From assembly GCF_946480385.1 (NCBI RefSeq), contig NZ_CAMLJP010000022.1, positions 1 through 64,000 on the forward strand: a stretch of 64,000 nt of DNA, given 5' to 3'. Shown here one piece after another: positions 7,661 through 16,387 of the stretch (position 1 is its first letter; every line of letters begins with the position of its first letter). Made by a program: the position numbers and the translations under genes. This stretch comes from an uncultured Azospirillum sp. (lineage in GTDB: Bacteria > Pseudomonadota > Alphaproteobacteria > Azospirillales > Azospirillaceae). Below the pieces are notes generated by a model that saw only the letters and a list, made by a program, of their open reading frames with translations, had not been told where the DNA came from and did no database searches.

Positions 7661-9127
7661 TCAGACCCGCATGCCGGCCGATGCCTTCAGCGAGTCCTGG
7701 ATCTCGCCGGCCAACTGGTCGGCGATCGGGCCGACGATCACCTGGACCGAGTTGGCCGACGGCTTCACCACACCGCGGGCGCCAATCCGCTTCAGTTCCA
7801 CCTCGTTCACGCGGCTGGCGTCGGCGACGTTCAGACGCAGGCGGGTGGTGCAGGCATCAACCGAGCGGAGGTTGCCGGCCCCACCCAATGCAGCGACATA
7901 GGCGCCGGCCCGGTCGCTGACCGCCGCGACCGGCGCGGTGGCGGGGCGGATGCCCGCGGCGGCCGGCGCCTGACCGGCCGGAATGGCGACATCGTCGCGG
8001 CCCAGCGTCTTCAAATCGAAGCGCTGGATGACGAAGCGGAACAGCCCGTAATAGACGGCGAAGTACACCGCCCCCACCGGCAGAAGCAGGATCGGGTTGG
8101 TCGCCTTGCCGTAATTCAGCACATAGTCGAACAGGCCGGCCGAGAAGCCGAAGCCCAACTTCACGTTCAGCACATCCATCAGCACCATCGACAGGCCGGT
8201 CAGCACGGCATGGACGGCGAACAGCACCGGCGCCAGGAACATGAAGGCGAATTCCACCGGCTCCGTCACGCCGGTCAGGAAGGCGGTCAGCGCCATCGAC
8301 AGCAGCACGCCGCCGACCGCCGCGCGGTTCTCCGGCTTCGCGGTGTGGTACATGGCGAGACAGGCGGCGGGCAGGCCGAACATCATCACCGGGAAGAAGC
8401 CGGCCATGAAGGCGCCGGCGGTCGGGTCGCCCTTGAAGAAGCGGTTCAGGTCGCCGGTGACGCCCTGGTAGTCGCCCAGCAGGAACCACGCGATGTTGTT
8501 GATGATGTGGTGCAGGCCGGTGATGATCAGGATGCGGTTCAGCACGCCGTAGAGGAACAGGCCGAACTCGCCCAGCCCCAGCACGCCGGTGGTGAGCGCG
8601 GTCAGTCCGGAATCGACGACGGGCCAGCCATAGCCGAAGACCAGCGCGATCCCCAGTGCCGCCAGCCCGGTGACGATGGGCACGAAGCGCCGCCCGCCGA
8701 AGAAGGCGAGATAGTCCGGCAGCCTGATGTCCTTGTACTTGTTGTAGAGCTGGCCGGCGATGATGCCGATCAGGATGCCGACCGGGATGCTGATGCGGCT
8801 CGACATCTTCGCCACCAGTTCCGGCGCGACGCCGCTCAGCACCACCGCACCCTTCACCGCCACGAAATAGCCGACCGCGCCGGCCAGACCGGCGGCGCCA
8901 TGGTTCTCCCGCGCGAAGCCGATGGCGATGCCGACGGCGAACAGGACGCCCAGGTTGGAGAAGACGGCGTCGCCCGCCGCGGCGATGAAGGCGATGTTCA
9001 GCAGGTCGGGCTGGCCGATGCGCAGCAGCAGCCCGGCGATGGGCAGCACGGCGATCGGCAGCATCAGCGCCCGCCCCAGCCTCTGGACGCCCGAGAAACG
9101 GTCGCCCGGCAAACGATCAGCAGACAT
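7661..9127 (-). CDS. PTS amino-sugar permease IIC-IIB (NagE/MurP-like)
   Basis: A 488-residue inner-membrane phosphotransferase permease that imports and phosphorylates a hexose, probably N-acetylglucosamine or N-acetylmuramic acid. The IIC domain (about 12-375) contains GVTEPVEF and TGLHHIINNIAW, both diagnostic of the glucose/GlcNAc family. The C-terminal IIB domain carries the phospho-cysteine Cys426 in VDACTTRLRL. No IIA domain is fused, so phosphate must come from a separate IIA, most likely that of the EIIA-HPr-EI fusion at 16388. GGGAG lies 8 bases before the ATG at 9127, favouring it over a start 12 codons upstream. It is 64 bp downstream of murQ, which points towards MurNAc uptake. 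Confidence 0.9.
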   Translation of the reverse strand: MSADRLPGDRFSGVQRLGRALMLPIAVLPIAGLLLRIGQPDLLNIAFIAAAGDAVFSNLGVLFAVGIAIGFARENHGAAGLAGAVGYFVAVKGAVVLSGVAPELVAKMSSRISIPVGILIGIIAGQLYNKYKDIRLPDYLAFFGGRRFVPIVTGLAALGIALVFGYGWPVVDSGLTALTTGVLGLGEFGLFLYGVLNRILIITGLHHIINNIAWFLLGDYQGVTGDLNRFFKGDPTAGAFMAGFFPVMMFGLPAACLAMYHTAKPENRAAVGGVLLSMALTAFLTGVTEPVEFAFMFLAPVLFAVHAVLTGLSMVLMDVLNVKLGFGFSAGLFDYVLNYGKATNPILLLPVGAVYFAVYYGLFRFVIQRFDLKTLGRDDVAIPAGQAPAAAGIRPATAPVAAVSDRAGAYVAALGGAGNLRSVDACTTRLRLNVADASRVNEVELKRIGARGVVKPSANSVQVIVGPIADQLAGEIQDSLKASAGMRV

Positions 9128-9191
9128 TCGGACGTCTCCCAGTGAAACGGGCTCTGGCCTCATTGTGCCGGGCCTGTCGTGTTGGTCATTG

Positions 9192-10088
9192 TCAAGTGGT
9201 CGGTTTGGCCCGCTCCATCGCCCGGCGCAGGTTGCCGCCGGTCTCGATCAGCAGGCGGTCGATGTCGGGCGCTTTCAGCCCGGCCAGACCCAGAACGGCG
9301 CGGCGCACGTCGCCATGCCGTTCCAGCGCCACCCCGGCAGCATCCTCGTCGACGCCGGCGATGCGGGCGACCATGGCGGTGCAGCGGCGGCGGAGCTTGG
9401 CGTTCTCCGGCCGGACATTGATCATCAGGTTGTCGTAGACATTGCCGAGCGCCGTCATGACGCCGGTCGAAAACAGGTTCAGAACCACCTTCTGCGCGGT
9501 GCCGGCGCCGAGCCGGGTGGAGCCGGCGATCACCTCCGCCCCCGTCGCGGTCAGCACCGGATGCTCCACCGCCTCCAGCAGGGGCGATCCGGCGCTGCTG
9601 GCGATCCCCATGGTCAGCGCCCCCGCCTCCCGCGCGGCGCGCAGGACGCCGACGGTGTAGGCACTGGCCCCGCTGGCCGACAGCCCGACCACCACGTCGG
9701 CGGCGGAAATCCCCGCCCGCCCGGCATCGGCCCGTCCGGCCCCCTCGTCATCCTCCGCCGCACCGGCCAGCCCGCGCGACAGGTCCAGCCCGCCGGCGAT
9801 CAGCAGCACCAGACGCTCCGCCGGCCAATCGAAGGTCGGCCCCAGATCCAGCCCGTCGAGCGCCGCCACCATCGCCGACGACCCCGCCCCGGCATAGACC
9901 AGCCGACCCTGCCCGCCGGACAGACGCCCGGCCGTGGCCTCCACGGCGGCGGCGACCAAGGGCAATGCTGGAACGCAGGCGGCAAGCGCCCGCGTCTGCC
10001 CTTCCCAGAGCGCAGTCATCAATTCGGCGGCCGGCCACACGTCCAGCCGGCTGTACCGGTTCGCCGCATCCTCGGTGCCGCTTGCCAT
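9192..10088 (-). CDS. murQ: N-acetylmuramic acid 6-phosphate etherase
   Basis: A 298-residue SIS-domain enzyme that splits MurNAc-6-phosphate into GlcNAc-6-phosphate and D-lactate in the cytoplasm, linking cell-wall recycling or murein scavenging to NagA. Family motifs seen are YAGAGSSA, VVVGLSASG, AGSTRLGAGTAQK and NLMINVRP. The region aligned with E. coli LDASECPPTF reads LDGLDLGPTF, so the catalytic Glu83 equivalent appears to be Asp81; the second acid lies in GAAEDDEG (Glu112). This is a divergent copy with a possibly altered active site. It is upstream of and co-directional with the PTS permease. It diverges from the GntR regulator. Confidence 0.85.
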   Translation of the reverse strand: MASGTEDAANRYSRLDVWPAAELMTALWEGQTRALAACVPALPLVAAAVEATAGRLSGGQGRLVYAGAGSSAMVAALDGLDLGPTFDWPAERLVLLIAGGLDLSRGLAGAAEDDEGAGRADAGRAGISAADVVVGLSASGASAYTVGVLRAAREAGALTMGIASSAGSPLLEAVEHPVLTATGAEVIAGSTRLGAGTAQKVVLNLFSTGVMTALGNVYDNLMINVRPENAKLRRRCTAMVARIAGVDEDAAGVALERHGDVRRAVLGLAGLKAPDIDRLLIETGGNLRRAMERAKPTT

Positions 10089-10146
10089 TCCCCCGGCTCC
10101 GCTGTCGCTCCGGCGCTTGGCCCGGAGGTTGGTGATGTCTGGTTGG

Positions 10147-10180
10147 TGGTATTAGATTGGACTGTATGTGCAGAATACCA
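10147..10180. promoter_or_regulatory. Candidate NagR-type operator between murQ and gntR
   Basis: TGGTATT (10147-10153) and AATACCA (10174-10180) form an inverted pair in the divergent gap. A further TGGTAT at 10271-10276 lies about 35 bp before the regulator start and may serve autoregulation. The half-site matches the perfect palindrome at 14131. Assignment to the HutC-type regulator is inference. Confidence 0.5.
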
Positions 10181-10309
10181 AAATCCGGACATTCCGCAAT
10201 CTGAAACTGGTCACAATCGTGCGCGGCAGCGCCGGCCGCCGTCCGAGCCTGTTGCCCAAAGGCCTTTCAGTGGTATCATGCCGGTCCCGGAGCACTGGAG
10301 TGGTTGCCG

Positions 10310-11068
10310 ATGTCCACCGCCGCCCCCGCGGCCCCGTTCGACCCCGCCGCCCTGTCGGATGCGCTGCCCCTGCCGCTCTATCTGCAGCTGGCGCGGCATC
10401 TGCGGACGCTGATCGTCGAAGGCCGGCTGACCGACCAGGACGCTCTGCCCGGCGAACGGGAGCTGGCGGAAACCTTCGGCGTGTCGCGCGTCACTGTGCG
10501 CAAGGCCCTGCGCGAACTGATTGCGGAGGGGCTGCTGCACCAGCGCCAGGGCGCCGGCACTTTCATCAACCGCAGCCCCCATGTGGAACAGCGCCTGTCC
10601 GCCCTGACCAGCTTCACCGAGGACATCGGCGGGCGTGGGCTGAAGCCGGATTCACGCTGGCTCAGCCGCTCCGTCGCCACCGCGACGCCGGAGGAGGCGA
10701 TGGCGCTTGGTTTACGACCAGGTGCGGAGGTGGTGCGGCTGCACCGGCTGCGGCTGGCCGACGGCACCCCGCTCGCCATCGAACTCAGCGCCCTGCCCAC
10801 AAGTTTCCTGCCCGACCCGGATCTGGTGCAGGGGTCCCTTTACGAGACCTTGCGCGGACGCGGCCATCCGCCGTTCCGGGCGCTGCAACGCTTGTCTGCC
10901 ATTCGCCTGCCGACGGATCAGGCGACGCTTCTGGGGGTTCCGGACGGCGCCCCCGCCCTCTACATTGAGCGCCGCACCTTCCTGGAGAACGGAACCCCCC
11001 TGGAGTTCGTCCGTTCCCACTACCGCGGCGACGCCTATGACTTCGTCGTGGAGCTGTCGCTGGTCTGA
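10310..11068 (+). CDS. GntR family regulator, HutC/UTRA type (NagR-like)
   Basis: A 252-residue regulator. The winged helix (about 15-85) contains LAETFGVSRVTVRKALREL and GAGTFI; the C-terminal UTRA domain binds a sugar phosphate. A TTG two codons upstream is in frame, but GGAG is 9 bases before the ATG at 10310, which fits better. Its place between murQ-PTS and nagA genes marks it as the amino-sugar repressor, probably released by GlcNAc-6-P or GlcN-6-P. Candidate sites with TGGTAT/ATACCA arms precede murQ, this gene and the SIS-nagA operon. Confidence 0.9.
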   Translation: MSTAAPAAPFDPAALSDALPLPLYLQLARHLRTLIVEGRLTDQDALPGERELAETFGVSRVTVRKALRELIAEGLLHQRQGAGTFINRSPHVEQRLSALTSFTEDIGGRGLKPDSRWLSRSVATATPEEAMALGLRPGAEVVRLHRLRLADGTPLAIELSALPTSFLPDPDLVQGSLYETLRGRGHPPFRALQRLSAIRLPTDQATLLGVPDGAPALYIERRTFLENGTPLEFVRSHYRGDAYDFVVELSLV

Positions 11069-11119
11069 TCCCCCCGGACCATTCCATCCCATGCAAGAAA
11101 ATCCTGACGAGAGCGCGCG

Positions 11120-11788
11120 ATGAAGCCTGCCCTTGATACCCCGTTCCGTGTCCGCGCCATCCTGTTCGACATGGACGGCACCCTGATCGACACCAAGGGT
11201 CCAGTGGAGCGCTCCTGGCGCAGTTGGGCCGCCCGGCACGATCTGGATCCCGATGCCATCCTCGCCGTCTGCCACGGCGTCCGCAGCATCGAAACCGTCC
11301 GCCGCTTCGCCCCCGCCGGCGCCGACATCGAGGAAGAGGTGCGGCTGGTCGAGGAGTGCTACACCAACGACACCGAGGGGGTGCGCGCCGTCCCCGGCGC
11401 GCTGGATCTGCTGCAATCGCTGCCGCGCCACCGCTGGGCGGTGGTGACCTCGGCCCCGCAGGACATGGCGAGGAAGCGCATCGCCCAGGCCGGCCTCCCC
11501 CTGCCCGACCTGCTGATCGGCGCCGACATGGTCACCCACGGCAAGCCCCACCCCGAAGGCTACCGTACCGCCGCCGAGAAACTCGGCTTCGACCCGCGCG
11601 ACACCGTGGTGTTCGAAGACGCCCCGGCGGGTCTAGAGGCCGGCCGCGCCGCCGGCGCCCTGGTGATCGCGCTGACCACGACGCTGCCGGCCGAGGAGCT
11701 GGACGGCAACCTGTGCCTGCCCGACCTGACGGCGCTGCGGGTGCGAGTGGAGGAGGATGGGCTGGAGATCGTGGCGGTGGGTGGGTGA
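11120..11788 (+). CDS. HAD family phosphatase
   Basis: A 222-residue haloacid-dehalogenase-type phosphatase. The nucleophile motif is FDMDGTLIDTKG (Asp at about 14), motif II is VVTSAPQ, Lys lies in HGKPHPEGY and motif IV is VFEDAPAGLEAG. The cap is small and helical as in beta-phosphoglucomutase/phosphoglycolate phosphatase-like enzymes. It starts 51 bp after the GntR gene on the same strand. In this context a sugar-phosphate substrate is likely, for example an amino-sugar 6-phosphate, which would relieve sugar-phosphate stress or act like MupP. That role is inference. Confidence 0.85.
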   Translation: MKPALDTPFRVRAILFDMDGTLIDTKGPVERSWRSWAARHDLDPDAILAVCHGVRSIETVRRFAPAGADIEEEVRLVEECYTNDTEGVRAVPGALDLLQSLPRHRWAVVTSAPQDMARKRIAQAGLPLPDLLIGADMVTHGKPHPEGYRTAAEKLGFDPRDTVVFEDAPAGLEAGRAAGALVIALTTTLPAEELDGNLCLPDLTALRVRVEEDGLEIVAVGG

Positions 11789-11817
11789 TCCTTGCGAGCT
11801 TAGACGCCCATCCTAAA

Positions 11818-11842
11818 CCCTCCCCCGCCCAGCGGGGGAGGG
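11818..11842. terminator. GC-rich hairpin between convergent genes (repeat copy 2)
   Basis: CCCTCCCCCGC-CCA-GCGGGGGAGGG is a perfect 11-bp stem, followed by GGGGGCATC. It lies between the convergent HAD and nagA genes and is a member of the window's intergenic hairpin family. There is no T-run, so a terminator or RNA-stabilising role is inferred from position. Confidence 0.6.
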
Positions 11843-11889
11843 CTGGGGTGGGGGCATCGTCAGCCGAGACTTTAACGTCCTAAATCCCT

Positions 11890-13050
11890 TCACACTCCCC
11901 GCCACTCCCCCTCCACCCAAGTCCCCTTCACCGTCAAATCCGGCCGCAGCAGCACCAGATCCGCCCGCCAGCCCGGCGCGATCCGTCCGCGCTCGCCCGC
12001 CATCCCTAGGAACTGAGCCGGATAGAGCGAGGCCATCCGCAGCGACTCCTCCAGCGGCAGGCCGATCAGCGTTCCGGCATTGCGCACCGCCGTCGCCATG
12101 TCGAGGTCCGCCCCCGCCAGCGTCCCGTCGGCCAGCACCAGCCGGCCGTCGCGCCGGTAGATCGTCCGTCCGTTCAGCTCGAAGCTGTCGGCGTCGGTCC
12201 CCGTCGGCGGCATCGCGTCCGTCACCAGCATCATCCGCCCGCGCGGCCGGGCGGCCAGCGCCGCGCGCATCATCAGGGGATGGACATGATGGCCGTCGGC
12301 GATCAGCCCGCACCAGGGCCGCCCGTCGCCCAGCGCCGCCCCGGCCGGGCCGGGCTGGCGGTTGGCGATGCCGGGCATGGCGTTGTAGAGGTGCGTCACC
12401 CCACGCACGCCAAGATCGAAGGCCTCCACCACCCGCTCGGCGCTCGCCATGGTATGGCCGACCGACAGGATCACCCCGGCAGCCATCAGCCGCGACAGCG
12501 CCGCATCCTCCACGCATTCCGGCGCCAGCGTCAGCAGAACCCGCCCGCCCGGCATCCGCGCCGGCAACCCGCCGATGAGGTCCAGATCGCCCTCGTCCGG
12601 CGCGCGGACGAAGCGCGGGTCATGCGCGCCCACCCGCTGCGGGCTGATGAACGGCCCTTCGAAATGGATGCCCAGCACGCCGCTGCCCGGCTGCGCCACC
12701 GCCTTCACCGCGGCCTCGGCGGCGGCGCGGTGGCAGTCGGGGGTGTCGGTGATGATGGTCGGCAGCAGCCCGGTGGTGCCGAAGCGCCGGTGCGCCGCGG
12801 CGATGGCCAGCGCCCCCTCCGCCGTCGGCCGCTCGTTGAACAGCACGCCGCCGCCGCCATTGACCTGGATGTCGAGGAAGCCGGGGGCCAGCAGGTCGCC
12901 CGCCTCCAGCACCACCGTCCGCTCGGCGTCCGGCGGGGTGCGGCCGGGGGCGACGATGTCGAGGATGCGGCCATCCGCGACCAGCAGGCTGCGGCCGTCG
13001 AGGATGGTCTCGCCCGTGAAAATCCGGGCACCGGTCAGGAGCTGTCGCAT
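11890..13050 (-). CDS. nagA: N-acetylglucosamine-6-phosphate deacetylase
   Basis: A 386-residue metal-dependent amidohydrolase that converts GlcNAc-6-P to GlcN-6-P and acetate. Motifs: PGFLDIQVNGGGG, the metal-ligand Glu in GIHFEGPF, His in SVGHT and THLYNAM, and the catalytic Asp in VTDAMPPTG. Length matches the family. Its ATG overlaps the stop of the SIS gene by one base (TGATG), so the pair is translationally coupled and sequential in the pathway. Confidence 0.95.
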   Translation of the reverse strand: MRQLLTGARIFTGETILDGRSLLVADGRILDIVAPGRTPPDAERTVVLEAGDLLAPGFLDIQVNGGGGVLFNERPTAEGALAIAAAHRRFGTTGLLPTIITDTPDCHRAAAEAAVKAVAQPGSGVLGIHFEGPFISPQRVGAHDPRFVRAPDEGDLDLIGGLPARMPGGRVLLTLAPECVEDAALSRLMAAGVILSVGHTMASAERVVEAFDLGVRGVTHLYNAMPGIANRQPGPAGAALGDGRPWCGLIADGHHVHPLMMRAALAARPRGRMMLVTDAMPPTGTDADSFELNGRTIYRRDGRLVLADGTLAGADLDMATAVRNAGTLIGLPLEESLRMASLYPAQFLGMAGERGRIAPGWRADLVLLRPDLTVKGTWVEGEWRGV

Positions 13051-14111
13051 CAGACGGTCTTCGTCACTTTGGCAAGGTTGGGCGGGCTGTCGGGGTCGAT
13101 GCCACGGGCCAGCGCCAGTTCATAGACCGCGCCGTAGAAGCTCTGCAACGCCGCCAGCGGTGCCGCCTCCGGCGCGATCCCCGGCAGGCTCGGCAGGAGG
13201 GTGGTTCCGGCAAGCCCGGTCTCGGTGGTGGCGACGGCGGCGCCCAGCCCGACGATGCGTTCAACCACCGCGCGGGTGTGGGGTTCCGCCGCGTCGGCCT
13301 GGGTCAGGGCGAGCACCGGGAAGCCGGGACCGACCAGCGCCAGCGGGCCATGCACGACCTCCGCCGCGCTGAACGCCTCGGCATGCAGGCGGCAGGTCTC
13401 CTTGAACTTCAGCGCCATCTCCAGCGCCGCGCCAAAGCCGACTCCGCGCCCCAGCACATAAAGGTTCTGTGCGGTGGCGAGCGGCATCAGTGCCGGCTTC
13501 CAGTCCAGCCCATTCGCCGCCTCCAGCGTGTCGGGCAGCGCCGCCAGCGTCGCCTTCAACGCCGGATCGTCCTGCCAATGCGCCACCAGCTGCAGATAGG
13601 CGGCCAGCGAGGCGATGCAGGACTTCGTCGCAGCGACGCTGCGTTCCGGCCCGGCCACCAGCGGCAGGAAATGGTCGCACATCTCCGCCAGCGGCGAGTC
13701 CTCCGCATTGACGAAGCCCACCACCAGCGCGCCGCCGGCCTTCGCCGCCTCCACCAGCCGCAGCAAATCCGGGCTACGCCCCGATTGCGAGACGGCGACG
13801 AACAGCGCGCCCTCCAGGCTCAGATGCCCGCCATAGACCGAGGCGATCGACGGCCCGATGGAGGCCACCGCCCGGCCGATCCGCGTCTCGATCAGGTATT
13901 TGCCATAGGCCGAGGCATGGTCGGAGCTGCCGCGGGCGCAGGTGACGACGAAGCGCGGCGGCTCACGGCGCAGGCGCGCGCCCAACTCGGCGAAGCCGGC
14001 GCCGCAGCGCGCGATCTGCCGGGCCACCGCGGCGGGCGCCTCCGCCGCCTCCACCGCCATCAGGGGAGTGGGACGGGACGGCTTGAAATCTGGAATGCCC
14101 GGATCGGTCAT
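13050..14111 (-). CDS. SIS-domain glucosamine-6-phosphate isomerase/deaminase (NagB-II-like)
   Basis: A 353-residue protein with two SIS domains and no glutaminase domain, related to the C-terminal half of GlmS. Members of this type act as NagB-II, converting GlcN-6-P into fructose-6-P and ammonia. Motifs: CARGSSDHAS (first SIS, near 55), VSQSGRSPD, and in the second SIS VLGRGVGFGAALE with ETCRLHAEAF. Several upstream in-frame starts exist; ATG at 14111 (MTDPGIPDF) is chosen because the palindromic operator lies 20-33 bp upstream, where a regulator would be expected. It is followed directly by nagA. AgaS-like deaminase activity is an alternative. Confidence 0.85.
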   Translation of the reverse strand: MTDPGIPDFKPSRPTPLMAVEAAEAPAAVARQIARCGAGFAELGARLRREPPRFVVTCARGSSDHASAYGKYLIETRIGRAVASIGPSIASVYGGHLSLEGALFVAVSQSGRSPDLLRLVEAAKAGGALVVGFVNAEDSPLAEMCDHFLPLVAGPERSVAATKSCIASLAAYLQLVAHWQDDPALKATLAALPDTLEAANGLDWKPALMPLATAQNLYVLGRGVGFGAALEMALKFKETCRLHAEAFSAAEVVHGPLALVGPGFPVLALTQADAAEPHTRAVVERIVGLGAAVATTETGLAGTTLLPSLPGIAPEAAPLAALQSFYGAVYELALARGIDPDSPPNLAKVTKTV

Positions 14112-14130
14112 GGCGGCGCTCGCGATTGAC

Positions 14131-14144
14131 TGGTATAGATACCA
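14131..14144. promoter_or_regulatory. Palindromic operator upstream of SIS-nagA
   Basis: TGGTAT-AG-ATACCA is a perfect 6-2-6 palindrome 20 bp upstream of the SIS-isomerase start. It resembles the TGGT...ACCA sites bound by HutC-type GntR regulators such as NagQ/YvoA, and related half-sites precede the GntR gene. Confidence 0.7.
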
Positions 14145-14216
14145 ATGTAAGACCTTCTTGCGCCGGAGGCCAGCGTCCATTGGTGGAATCGCATCACGAT
14201 AACGACCGCGATACGG

Positions 14217-14254
14217 AAAAGAAAAGCGGCGCGACCCGGATAAGGTCGCGCCGC
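14217..14254 (-). terminator. Rho-independent terminator of the second PTS gene
   Basis: A perfect 11-bp stem (14226-14236 with 14244-14254) encloses a 7-base loop. On the minus strand the stem is followed by TTTTCTTTTCC, a classical T-rich tail. It ends the PTS permease transcript 37 bp after its stop codon and isolates it from the SIS-nagA operon. Confidence 0.88.
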
Positions 14255-14290
14255 CTGATAGAACCACTAAAATACCAGACAGCGGCTGCG

Positions 14291-16072
<1,782 letters not shown>

Positions 16073-16387
16073 GGCGGCTCTCCCGCAAATTGTCCGGCGG
16101 CGGCAACATCGTCAGCCCTGGATGGGAATACAACCTGACCCATGCTTAGGTTTCACGACATAGGCGACTTTGCGTGTCAGGCAAGCTTGCGGCTTATCCC
16201 CGATGCGCCCATGGAGCGCGGATTGGCCGCAGGCTTCCGCCTTTTCCGGACAGGATCTTTCGATAACATATAATCGGAATTGCGCTTGGGCTATGCGGCG
16301 TCTGCGCACAGATGGCGTCCAACTGGAGACGCCCGCCATGGGACACCCGCCCCGGTCGAAGCGATAAGAAAAGAGGACCGAACCATC
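16073..16387. promoter_or_regulatory. Divergent promoter region, PTS permease / EIIA-HPr-EI
   Basis: This 315-bp gap separates two divergent genes and contains no credible ORF. A TATAAT hexamer at 16269-16274 could be the -10 element for the rightward gene, but no good -35 is visible. I saw no copy of the TGGTATAGATACCA operator here, so control by the GntR regulator is not evident. Confidence 0.4.
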
